From Agromyces archimandritae (GTDB lineage: Bacteria > Actinomycetota > Actinomycetes > Actinomycetales > Microbacteriaceae): 64,000 nt of DNA. A program made the position numbers and the translations under genes. The DNA is taken from assembly GCF_018024495.1 (NCBI RefSeq), contig NZ_CP071696.1, forward strand, positions 3,038,001 to 3,102,000, in the 5' to 3' direction. How positions within the stretch are numbered: the stretch's first letter is position 1; each line of letters starts with the position of its first letter. Positions 8,748 through 16,493 of the stretch are shown here, in pieces. Under the pieces are notes generated by a model that worked only from the letters and a program-made list of their open reading frames with translations, searched no databases and had not been told where the DNA came from.

Positions 8748-9322
8748 ACCGCATCGCGGCCTGGGCGGGCCGCCAGAAATCGAACCTCGCACTCGCGGCG
8801 ATGGCGCTTCGCACCTGGGACCCACGGCAGATCTTCGTCGCGATCCTCGCCGGCGTCGGCACCGCCGTCCTCATCGGCGTGGCCACAGTGCTCATCCCGA
8901 ACCCGCTCTTCGCGCGCGAGATCGCGCCGGTGTGGTGGAACTACCCGGTGTGGATCCTCACCTCCGCAATGACCGGCATCCTCATGGCCGGCTACGTCCG
9001 CCCCCGCATTCCGGACGGTGCGGCTACCCGCGCCGCCGACGACCCCGTGGCCGGGGCGGGGGGCGACGACGCCGAAGAGCACCGGAGCGGACGCTTCGCG
9101 ATCGCCGGCGGAATGCTCGCCTGGTTCGCCGTCGGCTGCCCGGTCTGCAACAAGATCGCCCTGCTCGCGCTCGGATACACCGGGGCGCTGACCTGGTTTG
9201 CACCCCTGCAGCCCGTGCTCGCGATCACCGCGATGGTGCTCTCGACCGTCGCCGCCGTCTGGCGGCTCAAGGGGCAGCTCGCCTGCCCGCTTCCGGTCGC
9301 GCGCGACGCGGCGACTGCGTAG
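8744..9322 (+). CDS. Membrane protein with CPVC motif
   Basis: This 192-residue membrane protein has about four hydrophobic helices (near residues 25-45, 60-80, 115-135 and 145-165). Helix three carries a redox-type CxxC (VGCPVCNKIALL), and another cysteine lies near the end (LACPLP). I do not recognise a named family. The thioredoxin-like motif within a membrane segment, in an operon with thioredoxin, suggests it relays reducing power or handles a thiol or metal ligand across the membrane. That role is inference only. Confidence 0.7.
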   Translation: MNRIAAWAGRQKSNLALAAMALRTWDPRQIFVAILAGVGTAVLIGVATVLIPNPLFAREIAPVWWNYPVWILTSAMTGILMAGYVRPRIPDGAATRAADDPVAGAGGDDAEEHRSGRFAIAGGMLAWFAVGCPVCNKIALLALGYTGALTWFAPLQPVLAITAMVLSTVAAVWRLKGQLACPLPVARDAATA

Positions 9323-9330
9323 AGCATCCC

Positions 9331-9386
9331 GAAAGCAGGCCGAGTCGGCCGCCCGTCGCCGAGAGCAGGCCGAATCGACCGCGGAG
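9331..9386. repeat. Imperfect direct repeat in the 9.3-9.5 kb gap
   Basis: CGAAAGCAGGCCGAGTCGGCC is followed after 9 bases by CGAGAGCAGGCCGAATCGACC. The repeat lies between the convergent membrane-protein genes ending at 9322 and 9503. It may be a degenerate hairpin or terminator region. Nothing else is evident in that gap. Confidence 0.35.
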
Positions 9387-9502
9387 AGTCGGTCGTGGCC
9401 GGTTCTCGTGACGGCGCCGCCGCCGAAGAGGGAGCGGATGATGGCGACCGGACAGGCCGCCGAGGCGGCGCTGAGGTGTCGCCTCCGCTCTGCCTGTCGG
9501 GC

Positions 9503-10183
9503 TCAGAACGGCAAGAACGAGCCGGTGATCGGCCAGGTGGCGGCGTTGGCGGCGATGAGCACGGCGGCGACACCGAGGAAGACGGTCATGAGCACCGCCG
9601 ACGGGCCCGCGAGGCGGCCGATGAACTCGGTCATCCGGCGCACGGGCGCCGAGCGTCGCCCCGCGCCGAGCACGAGCGTGAACGCGACGAGCGGGGACTG
9701 GCTGACGAGGAACCACACCGTGATGAGGCCGGCCATCGCCCAGAGCCCGCCGACGGGCAGCGCCGCGACCGCGTAGAACGACGGGTCGGTGAGGGCCGAG
9801 ACGCCCCAGAGCAGTCCGAGCAGCATCATCGCCCAAATGCCCGCACCGGTCCTGCGGCGATCCTTCGAAGCGGCGCGGGTGCCTCGCCGGATTCGCAGGA
9901 CCGTCCACACCGCGAGGGCGAGCGCCGCCACGACCTGCACGCCGAACCGAAGCGGGTCGGGCACCACGATGTTCGTCGCGATCCACGCCGTGACGGCGTG
10001 CACCGTTTCACCGAGCAAGGTGCCGACGACGATCGTCGAGGCGGCCGCTGTGACGAAGAAGGCGAGAACGGCACGAATGCGCCCGCCGGCGGCGAGAGCG
10101 GAGATCGCGATGAACGCACCGAACGGGTCGAACCCGGCCAGGCCGAGCCCAGCGGCCGCGGCCACGGCGGCAAGAGGGTTCAT
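9503..10183 (-). CDS. Integral membrane protein, GAP/LysE-like
   Basis: This 226-residue protein has six predicted membrane helices and a glycine-rich first helix (AAAAGLGLAGFDPFGAFIA). The topology resembles the GAP/LysE-like transporter group, often annotated as GAP family proteins in actinobacteria. Substrate unknown. Its start overlaps the stop of the upstream TetR gene, so both are in one autoregulated operon. The TetR presumably senses something the membrane protein exports. Confidence 0.7.
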   Translation of the reverse strand: MNPLAAVAAAAGLGLAGFDPFGAFIAISALAAGGRIRAVLAFFVTAAASTIVVGTLLGETVHAVTAWIATNIVVPDPLRFGVQVVAALALAVWTVLRIRRGTRAASKDRRRTGAGIWAMMLLGLLWGVSALTDPSFYAVAALPVGGLWAMAGLITVWFLVSQSPLVAFTLVLGAGRRSAPVRRMTEFIGRLAGPSAVLMTVFLGVAAVLIAANAATWPITGSFLPF

Positions 10184-10824
10184 CGTTCACGCTCCGAAGA
10201 TGAGACGGGAGACGGTGCGCCCGGCTCCGCGAGCATCCGCCCGAACAGGTCGACGAGGCTCGCGATCGCGAGCTCCGTCGACAGCACGCCCGCGTTGACC
10301 GATTCGACGAGGCCGTCGCCGGCGCCGATGAACATGACGATCAGGGGAGCGGCTCGGTCGCCGTCGAGGTCGAAGGCGTCGACGAAGACCTGTTCGAGTC
10401 GTTCGGGGACGACGAAGTCGGGTTCGGCCGGGCCGCCCGCGACGATCCGGGCCGCCGTGACGGCGTCGTAGGCGGCGCCCTCGCCGAGCCCGTGGGTGAT
10501 GTAGGCCCGTGCGATCGCCGCGAGCCGTTCACGCGGGCGGCTGCCCGCTGCGTCGAGCGCCTCGCGCACGACCTGGCCGTAGCGGTCGAGGATCGCTTCG
10601 TGCAGTGCGGCGAGCAGATCGGGGAGCGTGCCGAAGTGCCGGTAGGCGATCGGTTTCGTGACGCCGGTGCGCGCGGCGACGCGGGCGAGGGTGACCGACG
10701 CGCCGCCCTCTTCGCGGGCGATGGCGACGCCGGCGTCGATAAGGCGCCGGCGCCGCTCGGCCGCGCTCAGGCGGGTGCCCGAGGGCGTCGGCTCGGTACT
10801 GCCATGGTGCGTTCGCTCCATCAC
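10180..10824 (-). CDS. TetR-family repressor
   Basis: This 214-residue regulator has an N-terminal TetR helix-turn-helix at about residues 22-68 (ERRRRLIDAGVAIAREEGGASVTLARVAARTGVTKPIAYRHFG, read in segments) and a variable helical sensor domain. It is transcribed with the downstream GAP/LysE-like membrane protein, with a 4-base overlap. A 19-base inverted repeat lies 6 bases upstream of its start codon, consistent with autorepression. Ligand unknown. Confidence 0.9.
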   Translation of the reverse strand: MMERTHHGSTEPTPSGTRLSAAERRRRLIDAGVAIAREEGGASVTLARVAARTGVTKPIAYRHFGTLPDLLAALHEAILDRYGQVVREALDAAGSRPRERLAAIARAYITHGLGEGAAYDAVTAARIVAGGPAEPDFVVPERLEQVFVDAFDLDGDRAAPLIVMFIGAGDGLVESVNAGVLSTELAIASLVDLFGRMLAEPGAPSPVSSSERER

Positions 10825-10830
10825 GGGAAT

Positions 10831-10849
10831 AAGTTACCTCACGTAACTT
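10831..10849. promoter_or_regulatory. TetR operator (inverted repeat)
   Basis: AAGTTAC-CTCAC-GTAACTT has perfect 7-base arms around a 5-base centre. It sits immediately upstream of the TetR start codon. AT-rich arms in GC-rich DNA are typical of a TetR operator. Confidence 0.75.
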
Positions 10850-11208
10850 GGGAACCGTCTGTGGGACCCGGTGGAGTGGGCGGCGTCGCCGACGAGGCCG
10901 ATCCGGTCCATCGAGCAGGCATCCATGCGGATCTGGCTGATGGAGTCGTAGCAGAAATCGTCGGCGGCGATCGCCTCCCGGAGCGCGTCCTGGCTCTGCC
11001 GGTATGCGTCGATGGCGGCCGCACGCTTGGCGCGGGCGACACCGAGCGCAACCCCGGTGGCGACGAGGGCCACGACAAGGGTCGACGCGGCCGCCATCAG
11101 CACCTTGGTACGTCTGGGAAGACCCTTCCTCGCGGTAGGCGCGAGCTTGCCGGGTCTGTGGTCGGCATGCAGGCTCCTTCCGGTCGGAGGTCGGGGACTC
11201 TCGCCCAC
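10834..11208 (-). CDS. Small membrane-anchored hypothetical protein
   Basis: The frame codes for up to 124 residues. A basic stretch (ARKGLPRRTK) is followed by one membrane helix (VLMAAASTLVVALVATGVALGV), then a helical polar tail with two cysteines. GTG 11208 lacks a Shine-Dalgarno sequence, and an internal ATG at 11097 is an alternative start. A good GGAAGGAG site precedes an ATG near 11166, but that frame stops after 23 codons, so a frameshift is possible. The 3' end runs into the TetR operator, which makes the C-terminal end doubtful. Confidence 0.4.
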   Translation of the reverse strand: MGESPRPPTGRSLHADHRPGKLAPTARKGLPRRTKVLMAAASTLVVALVATGVALGVARAKRAAAIDAYRQSQDALREAIAADDFCYDSISQIRMDACSMDRIGLVGDAAHSTGSHRRFPSYVR

Positions 11209-11713
11209 CTGTGGGCCGAGGCGATGTCAGTCGCTGCTGCCATGCCGCGACGCGTCCCGCCCGGAACTGCCGAGGGTGCCGACAGGCGGCCCGTAACCCG
11301 CCCGCCGGCAGCTCGGCGACCGAAACTCCCGCTGTCGCGGGCCCCGGCCGGCCGCCGAACAAGAGCCTATGGGCTCGGCACGACGATAACCGTCGCCGAC
11401 ACCGATCCACGAAGATGCACCGCAAACAGGGGTGGAACGCCCTGATGCTGCGGCATTCGGGGTTCTGATCGGCAAGGCCCCGCTGGCTTCGGGCACCGGA
11501 ATCGCCCTATGAGATGCCGTCACGGTATCTACCGGGTGCGCGGAGGTCCCGGAGCGTCGAGACGCTACCGGGGCCTTCCCATGCCTTCAGGACGCCCGAG
11601 GCGGGCCGGCGAGCGGCGGACGGTGACGCTCGAGCGCCGGGTTGTCGCCCGGGTCGGAAGCGGATACAAGACCCGCATCGGCGGCGAGCTCGTCGGCGTC
11701 CTGGGGGTCGTCC
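11209..11713. other. Gene-poor stretch
   Basis: About 500 bases contain no frame with convincing protein character on either strand. The only structure I see is a hairpin at 11545-11575. Short frames here are rich in Arg, Pro and Ser, as expected of antisense or non-coding high-GC DNA. Confidence 0.5.
11545..11575. terminator. Terminator-like hairpin
   Basis: GGTCCCGGAGCGT-cgag-ACGCTACCGGGGCC forms a 13-pair stem with one bulge and one G-T pair. It lacks a T run and lies 139 bases beyond the stop of the leftward pRiA4b-type gene. It may end that transcript. Confidence 0.4.
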
Positions 11714-13153
11714 CTACCCGCGTACCGCGGCTCGCGCGATCGCACCCACCGGGCGATGGATACCGCCCAGGCGGCGACCGCGGGAGACTCCCGCGAGCTG
11801 CTCCATGACGTCGAGTGTTGGGCTGTCGGCGGGCGGCATCGATCGGCGGTCGTGGCCGTCGCGCCAGCCGAGATCGAACAGCACGCCGACGATGAGATGG
11901 TTCCAGAGTTCGAGGTCGGCATCGCTCCCCGCGACGACGAGCGCCGCCCAGCCGGCCTGGCGCTCGGCCGGCGACTTCCCGAGTGGCAGCCGGCCCACGA
12001 TGTGGTGCAGGAGTGCCTGCGGGTCGCCGGCGCAACGTGCGGCGGCCCGGGTCGGCGAGATGCGGCCGTTCCGCACCGCGACGAGTCCGAGCGCGCGGGC
12101 AGCAGAGCGCAGCGTCGCGACCGGCGGGGTGAGATCCTCCCGATTGGCTTTGCCGATCCACCACTCCGTGATGCCGGTGCGCCGTGCGATCTCCTCGACA
12201 TCGTCCGGCCTGAGGTACCCTGCGGCGGTGAGGTTCGCACCGCCGCCGATGACGTCGAGCAGCACCCGGAACGGCTCGGTGAGTGCCGCCGCTTCGGCGT
12301 CGTCGACGGCCACGGGGCCGTGCGAGGCGGGACGCCCGAGGATGTCGCGCAGGATCGACGCGCCCCGGCGCTCCGCTGCCTCGAGCAGCGAAGCGAGTTC
12401 CTCGCCGACCGGTGCGGGCTCGGCCACGGCTGCGGCGATTCGTTCGTTCGTCTCATCGACGTCGAATCGGTCCGGGTGCCAATCGCTCGGCAGCCAATCG
12501 CGAGCGTGCTCGTCGCTGTCGAACACCTCGGGACGAAGCGCTCCGTCGTAGTCGCTGCGGACCCAGTCGGCGAGTTCGCCGTAGCCCCACACGCCGCCGC
12601 AGTCCTCCGGCGGGCAGGCGAGCTTGCCGGTGAGGCATCGGGGCACCTCGGGCGGCATGTCGAGCACCTGTTCGACACGCAGCACGTGCTTCCATCCGTC
12701 GCCGAAGTCGTAGTCGTACCAGAGCCGGTCCCCGGACTCGGCGACGAGCTGGTCGAGACGCACCTCGTCTTCGAGCATGCCTTCCTCGCCCTCCTCCAGA
12801 TCGAAGGGGGTGATGAACTCCGGGGCCATGCGGTCGTTGCCCGTGCGGAAGCGATGCAGATGCGAATCCGTCCACCCCATCGTCGCCTGCAGCACGGCGT
12901 GGAGCCGGGGGAGCGTGAGGTCACCCGACACTTCGATACGCCGCCACACGGGCGGCTTCGTGTGCTGCAGGTCGACACGGAGCCGGAACCCGCGCACCCG
13001 GTCCGGCACCGGCAGCAATTGCGGTTCCGGCCGCCGCCATGCCGCCCCGAGACCGCCCGCGAGCTGCCCGATGAGTTCCTCGCGCGGCACCCCCGGAAAC
13101 GCGTGCTCGATGAACTTCAACAGATCCGGTGCGTCGAATCCCCGACCCGGCAT
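11714..13153 (-). CDS. Plasmid pRiA4b ORF-3 family protein
   Basis: This 479-residue protein has the pRiA4b ORF-3 / IS1096 TnpR-like fold in residues 45-230. The family signatures are visible: PPVWRRIEVSGDLTLPRLHAVLQ, then GWTDSHLHRF, then WYDYDFGDGWKHVL, with CPPEDCGG as a likely zinc site. A C-terminal helical region of about 240 residues is shared by actinobacterial members. The biochemical role is unknown, and the family is often found on plasmids and transposons. ATG 13153 follows a good GAGGAGG site. The final 20 residues differ from the alternative frame (AVAAWAVSIARW), so a late frameshift cannot be excluded. Confidence 0.82.
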   Translation of the reverse strand: MPGRGFDAPDLLKFIEHAFPGVPREELIGQLAGGLGAAWRRPEPQLLPVPDRVRGFRLRVDLQHTKPPVWRRIEVSGDLTLPRLHAVLQATMGWTDSHLHRFRTGNDRMAPEFITPFDLEEGEEGMLEDEVRLDQLVAESGDRLWYDYDFGDGWKHVLRVEQVLDMPPEVPRCLTGKLACPPEDCGGVWGYGELADWVRSDYDGALRPEVFDSDEHARDWLPSDWHPDRFDVDETNERIAAAVAEPAPVGEELASLLEAAERRGASILRDILGRPASHGPVAVDDAEAAALTEPFRVLLDVIGGGANLTAAGYLRPDDVEEIARRTGITEWWIGKANREDLTPPVATLRSAARALGLVAVRNGRISPTRAAARCAGDPQALLHHIVGRLPLGKSPAERQAGWAALVVAGSDADLELWNHLIVGVLFDLGWRDGHDRRSMPPADSPTLDVMEQLAGVSRGRRLGGIHRPVGAIARAAVRG

Positions 13154-13426
13154 GGTGCCTCCTCGCTTCGTCGGCGTGCTGCCTCGGTGAGACACGCCAC
13201 GACATTCTCTCAGTCGAATGGCGTGCCGCGCCGGCTCGTCGGCTCGTTCGTCGAGCACATGGGCCGCTGCGTCTGCACGGCGGTGCGGGAGGGCCTGCCG
13301 CCGCTGTCGTGCTCGGTCATGGACCTGGGTCTTGGGCGAGACATGCCCCGCGAAGACGGGGCACAATGCGGTCATAGCGGCGTTCCCACCTACCATGAGC
13401 GGCTGAAAACATGTCCGAGGAGGAAA

Positions 13427-14854
13427 ATGCAGGACTTCCCGCCGAAACCCGCCGGCTGGTACCCGGACCCCGACGCAGCGGGAACACGCCGCTACTGGAA
13501 CGGCGACGAATGGACGGATCAGCGGGAAGACGCGCCGCCTGCCCAGTCGATGGCGAGACGGCTTCTCTACCTCCTCAAGAACCCGAAACGGCTGATGCTC
13601 GCCGTCGTCGCCTTCCTGATCCTCATCGTGGCCTTCTCGAACGGCCCTGGGGCCGGATTCTTCGTCCTCGGCATCCTGGGCGCCGGATTCGGGGCACAGG
13701 CGCTCTTCAACGGACGGCCCGAATGGGCACGGATCGTCGGGCGCAAGGGCACGGCGATGGTCGCCGTCGCAGGTGTGCTGGTCGCAGTGATCGGCGGCGC
13801 CGTGGGGATCGGGGGAGCCTCGAGCGAAGCCGTGGATGCCGATCCCGCACCCACGCCGACGGCCGTACCGATATCGACGCCTACCCCGGAGCCGACCGTC
13901 GAACCCGCGGATCCCGAAGTCGTCACGGCTCCGGACGCGGCTGCGTCCGTCGTCCTCGCCGACGGCTCCGCGACGCAGGCGACCGCCCTCGCCCTGCTCG
14001 AGACGCTCCCGGTCAAGGGGCGCGCCCCGAAGACCGGGTACGATCGGGTCGCCTCGTTCGGAACCGCCTGGCTCGACGTCGATCGGAACGGCTGCGACAC
14101 CCGCAACGACATCCTCGCGCGCGACCTCGACCCGCACACGGTCGAAGGGCCCTGCAAGGTGCTCGACGGAACGCTGCAAGACCCGTACACGGGCAAGACG
14201 ATCGATTTCATCCGGGGGAACAAGACCTCGCTCATGGTGCAGATCGACCACGTCGTCCCGCTCATGAACGCGTGGGAGACCGGTGCGCAGCAGCTCACCG
14301 CGGAGCAGCGCATCAGCCTCGCCAACGACCCGATCAACCTCTTCGCCGTCGACGGCCCGACCAACGCGAAGAAGGGGGCGGGCGACGCCGCCACCTGGCT
14401 GCCGCCGCGGACGCAGTTCCGCTGCACCTATGTCGCTCACCAGGTGTCGGTGAAGGCGACGTACGGGCTGTGGGTCACGCAGGCCGAGCACGACCGGATC
14501 GCCCGGATCCTCGCAGACTGCCCCGACGAGGCGGCGGTGACGTCGGGCTTCGCGCCTGTGCCGGAACCTGCGGTCGAGCCGGTCGAGGACGCCGGCGCGT
14601 CGGCGGGATCCGAGGGGGGATCCTCGGAGTCGGCACCTGAACCGGCGCCCGCCCCGGCTCCCGCACCGGATCCGGTTCCCGTACCTGCACCGGCTCCGGC
14701 ACCGGCTCCGGCACCGGATCCGGTCCCGGAAACGGTCTCCTATGAGAATTGCGATGCCGCGCGGGAGGCAGGAGCCGCTCCGATCTACGAAGGCCAACCC
14801 GGTTACGCGCGGCACCTCGACCGCAACGGCGACGGGGTCGGTTGCGAAGAATGA
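13427..14854 (+). CDS. Membrane-anchored HNH nuclease with DUF2510 and excalibur domains
   Basis: This 475-residue modular protein starts with a DUF2510 domain (AGWYPDPDAAGTRRYWNG, residues 8-28). Two or three membrane helices follow (about 55-75, 78-92, 110-130), then a PTPEP linker. Next is a DUF1524/HNH nuclease domain near residues 190-365, with IDHVVPLMNAWETGA (catalytic His) and NLFAVDGPTNAKKGAGDAATWLPP. A long alternating Pro-Ala/Pro-Val linker leads to a C-terminal excalibur calcium-binding motif (NCDAAREAGAAPI, then DRNGDGVGCE). It is probably displayed outside the cell and cuts DNA with Mg or Ca. ATG 13427 follows GAGGAGG. Confidence 0.85.
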   Translation: MQDFPPKPAGWYPDPDAAGTRRYWNGDEWTDQREDAPPAQSMARRLLYLLKNPKRLMLAVVAFLILIVAFSNGPGAGFFVLGILGAGFGAQALFNGRPEWARIVGRKGTAMVAVAGVLVAVIGGAVGIGGASSEAVDADPAPTPTAVPISTPTPEPTVEPADPEVVTAPDAAASVVLADGSATQATALALLETLPVKGRAPKTGYDRVASFGTAWLDVDRNGCDTRNDILARDLDPHTVEGPCKVLDGTLQDPYTGKTIDFIRGNKTSLMVQIDHVVPLMNAWETGAQQLTAEQRISLANDPINLFAVDGPTNAKKGAGDAATWLPPRTQFRCTYVAHQVSVKATYGLWVTQAEHDRIARILADCPDEAAVTSGFAPVPEPAVEPVEDAGASAGSEGGSSESAPEPAPAPAPAPDPVPVPAPAPAPAPAPDPVPETVSYENCDAAREAGAAPIYEGQPGYARHLDRNGDGVGCEE

Positions 14855-14887
14855 TCCCGGCACGAGACGAAAACAAGGACGGCTGAG

Positions 14888-15913
14888 ATGGGATTCCGGA
14901 TTCGCAAATCGTTCACCGTCGTGCCCGGGGTCCGCGTCACGGTGACGCCTCGATCCGTCGGAGTGAGTGCCGGCGTCCGAGGCGCGAGGGTGTCGGTGAA
15001 CTCAACCGGCCGTGTCACCCGCACGATCGGCATCCCCGGCACCGGGATCTCGAACGTGAAATCGATCGGCTCATCGTCCCGGCGACGATCCGCTGCAAGG
15101 CGGTCGGGCGCCCCAGCGCGGGGATCGTCGGCCAAGGCCGCACACGCGCAAACGCCGAAGCCGGGGCTGTTCGCGCCGGTGTGGGAGAAGGTCGCCTACC
15201 GGGCAGTCGGATCGCCCGCGCCCGACGTTGCCGAGCTTCGGTATCTGGCGCAGGAGTCGCCCACCGGTGCTCCGACCCTCTCCCTCGTCGAGGCGGTCTT
15301 CGTGAACCTGCCGGCCGGCGACATGCCTCGCGCACGCTCACTGCTCGCGTGGCTGCACGCCCGCGGAGTCGATCCGCATCAGGAGCGCTTCGTCCGAAGC
15401 TATTTGTCGGAGAAGACGCTGACGGTGGGTATCGCCAACGGCATCACGGCCGTGCTCGGGCTCGACCGAAACGCTCTCGGGCTGATACTTGCGGAACTCC
15501 ATCAGTCCCTCGGGTACGTCGACGACGCGATCGCCGTCGTCGAGGAGCTCGAACCGTCGACGCTGACTGCGGTCTCGCTTGCGGAGCTGTACGCGCAGCA
15601 AGGCCGCTGGGGCGAGATCGTCGAGTTGACGGACGGCGTCACGAACGTCGATGAACCCTCCATGTTCCTCCTCGTGCAGCGCGGTGCAGCTCTTCGGGAG
15701 CAGGGCTATCACGAGGCCGCGAGGGAGACGCTCGAGGAAGCCCTCCGCCTGCGGTCGAGACCCGTCGGGCTCCGGAACCTCGCGTATGTCGAGCGCGGGC
15801 GCGTCCATATGCAGGAGGGCAAGCGCTCGCTCGCCCGCAAGGACTTCGAGCGTGTGCTTGCGGCGGATGCCTCGTTCCCCGGCCTCGCGGGGCTGCTCGC
15901 ACAGGCCGAGTAG
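14888..15913 (+). CDS. DUF4236 plus TPR-repeat protein
   Basis: This 341-residue protein starts with DUF4236 (MGFRIRKSFTVVPGVRV, then GTGISN, residues 1-58), a beta-rich domain of unknown role. After a basic Ser/Arg linker come tetratricopeptide-like helical repeats at residues 110-340 (for example AVSLAELYAQQGRWGEIVEL and LLVQRGAALREQGYHEAARETLEEAL). There is no signal peptide. It is 33 bases after the HNH nuclease gene and in the same direction, so probably co-transcribed. It looks like a cytoplasmic scaffold. Confidence 0.75.
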   Translation: MGFRIRKSFTVVPGVRVTVTPRSVGVSAGVRGARVSVNSTGRVTRTIGIPGTGISNVKSIGSSSRRRSAARRSGAPARGSSAKAAHAQTPKPGLFAPVWEKVAYRAVGSPAPDVAELRYLAQESPTGAPTLSLVEAVFVNLPAGDMPRARSLLAWLHARGVDPHQERFVRSYLSEKTLTVGIANGITAVLGLDRNALGLILAELHQSLGYVDDAIAVVEELEPSTLTAVSLAELYAQQGRWGEIVELTDGVTNVDEPSMFLLVQRGAALREQGYHEAARETLEEALRLRSRPVGLRNLAYVERGRVHMQEGKRSLARKDFERVLAADASFPGLAGLLAQAE

Positions 15914-15970
15914 CGTCGCGCGGCATGGCGTGCGGCATCCACTCGGGGCAGACGCCGCCACGCCGCCGCC

Positions 15971-16408
15971 TCAGGCGCGCCGGACCAGGTCGCGGAGCGC
16001 GGCATCCACCGCGTCGGTGATCTCGACGACCGCATACGAGACGGGCCACATCGGACCGTCGTCGATGTTCGCCGGGTCGTCGAAGGAGACCGTGCCGTAG
16101 CGGGTCTTGAACTTCGAAGCCGGCTGGTAGAAGACGACGACCTTGCCGTCGCGCGCGTAGGCCGGGAAGCCGTAGAAGGTCTTCGGCGCGAGCCCGGGCG
16201 CCTCCTCGGAGACGATCTTGTGCAGGAGCAGGGCGACCTGCTGGTCGAGGCCGGTCAGCGCGTCGATCGCGGCGACGCACGCCTCGAACTCCTTCGCGAG
16301 CTTCGCTGCGCCCTTCAGGCCTTTCGTGGAGCGGATCTCGTCGGCGCGCTGGCGCATCGCCGCACGTTCCTCGTCGGTGAATCCGCTCTTCGTGGTGTTC
16401 TCGCTCAT
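15971..16408 (-). CDS. DUF1801/YdhG-type iron-chaperone-like protein
   Basis: This 145-residue cytoplasmic protein has the DUF1801 core, with the signature PKTFYGFPAYARDGKVVVFYQPASKFKTRYGT in the second half (given in pieces: FYGFPAY, FKTRYGT). Related proteins resemble frataxin-type iron chaperones, but function is rarely tested. ATG 16408 is chosen because GAGGAGGAG lies just upstream. The longer GTG frame adds residues (GTIEEEHT) encoded by that ribosome-binding site. Confidence 0.8.
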   Translation of the reverse strand: MSENTTKSGFTDEERAAMRQRADEIRSTKGLKGAAKLAKEFEACVAAIDALTGLDQQVALLLHKIVSEEAPGLAPKTFYGFPAYARDGKVVVFYQPASKFKTRYGTVSFDDPANIDDGPMWPVSYAVVEITDAVDAALRDLVRRA

Positions 16409-16493
16409 CGTGTGCTCCTCCTCGATCGTGCCGGTACTGCCCACGCTAGAACGGCGACCGGCGGGGCGGCTTCTCGATTTCCGATCGATGCGG

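Noticed and set aside
10880..10920. GLVGDAA-like flavin motif in the small membrane protein at 10834
   Set aside because: It is a short match in a 124-residue protein with no other flavoprotein feature, so coincidence in GC-rich DNA is likely.
11587..11800. Frameshift near the end of the pRiA4b-type gene
   Set aside because: The alternative frame gives a helix-like AVAAWAVSIARW, but without an alignment I cannot show it is the ancestral tail. It is noted in the gene entry only.
11642..14854. Single open frame of 1070 codons on the plus strand
   Set aside because: Its first 595 codons are antisense to the pRiA4b-type gene. Only the part from ATG 13427 has real domains and a ribosome-binding site.
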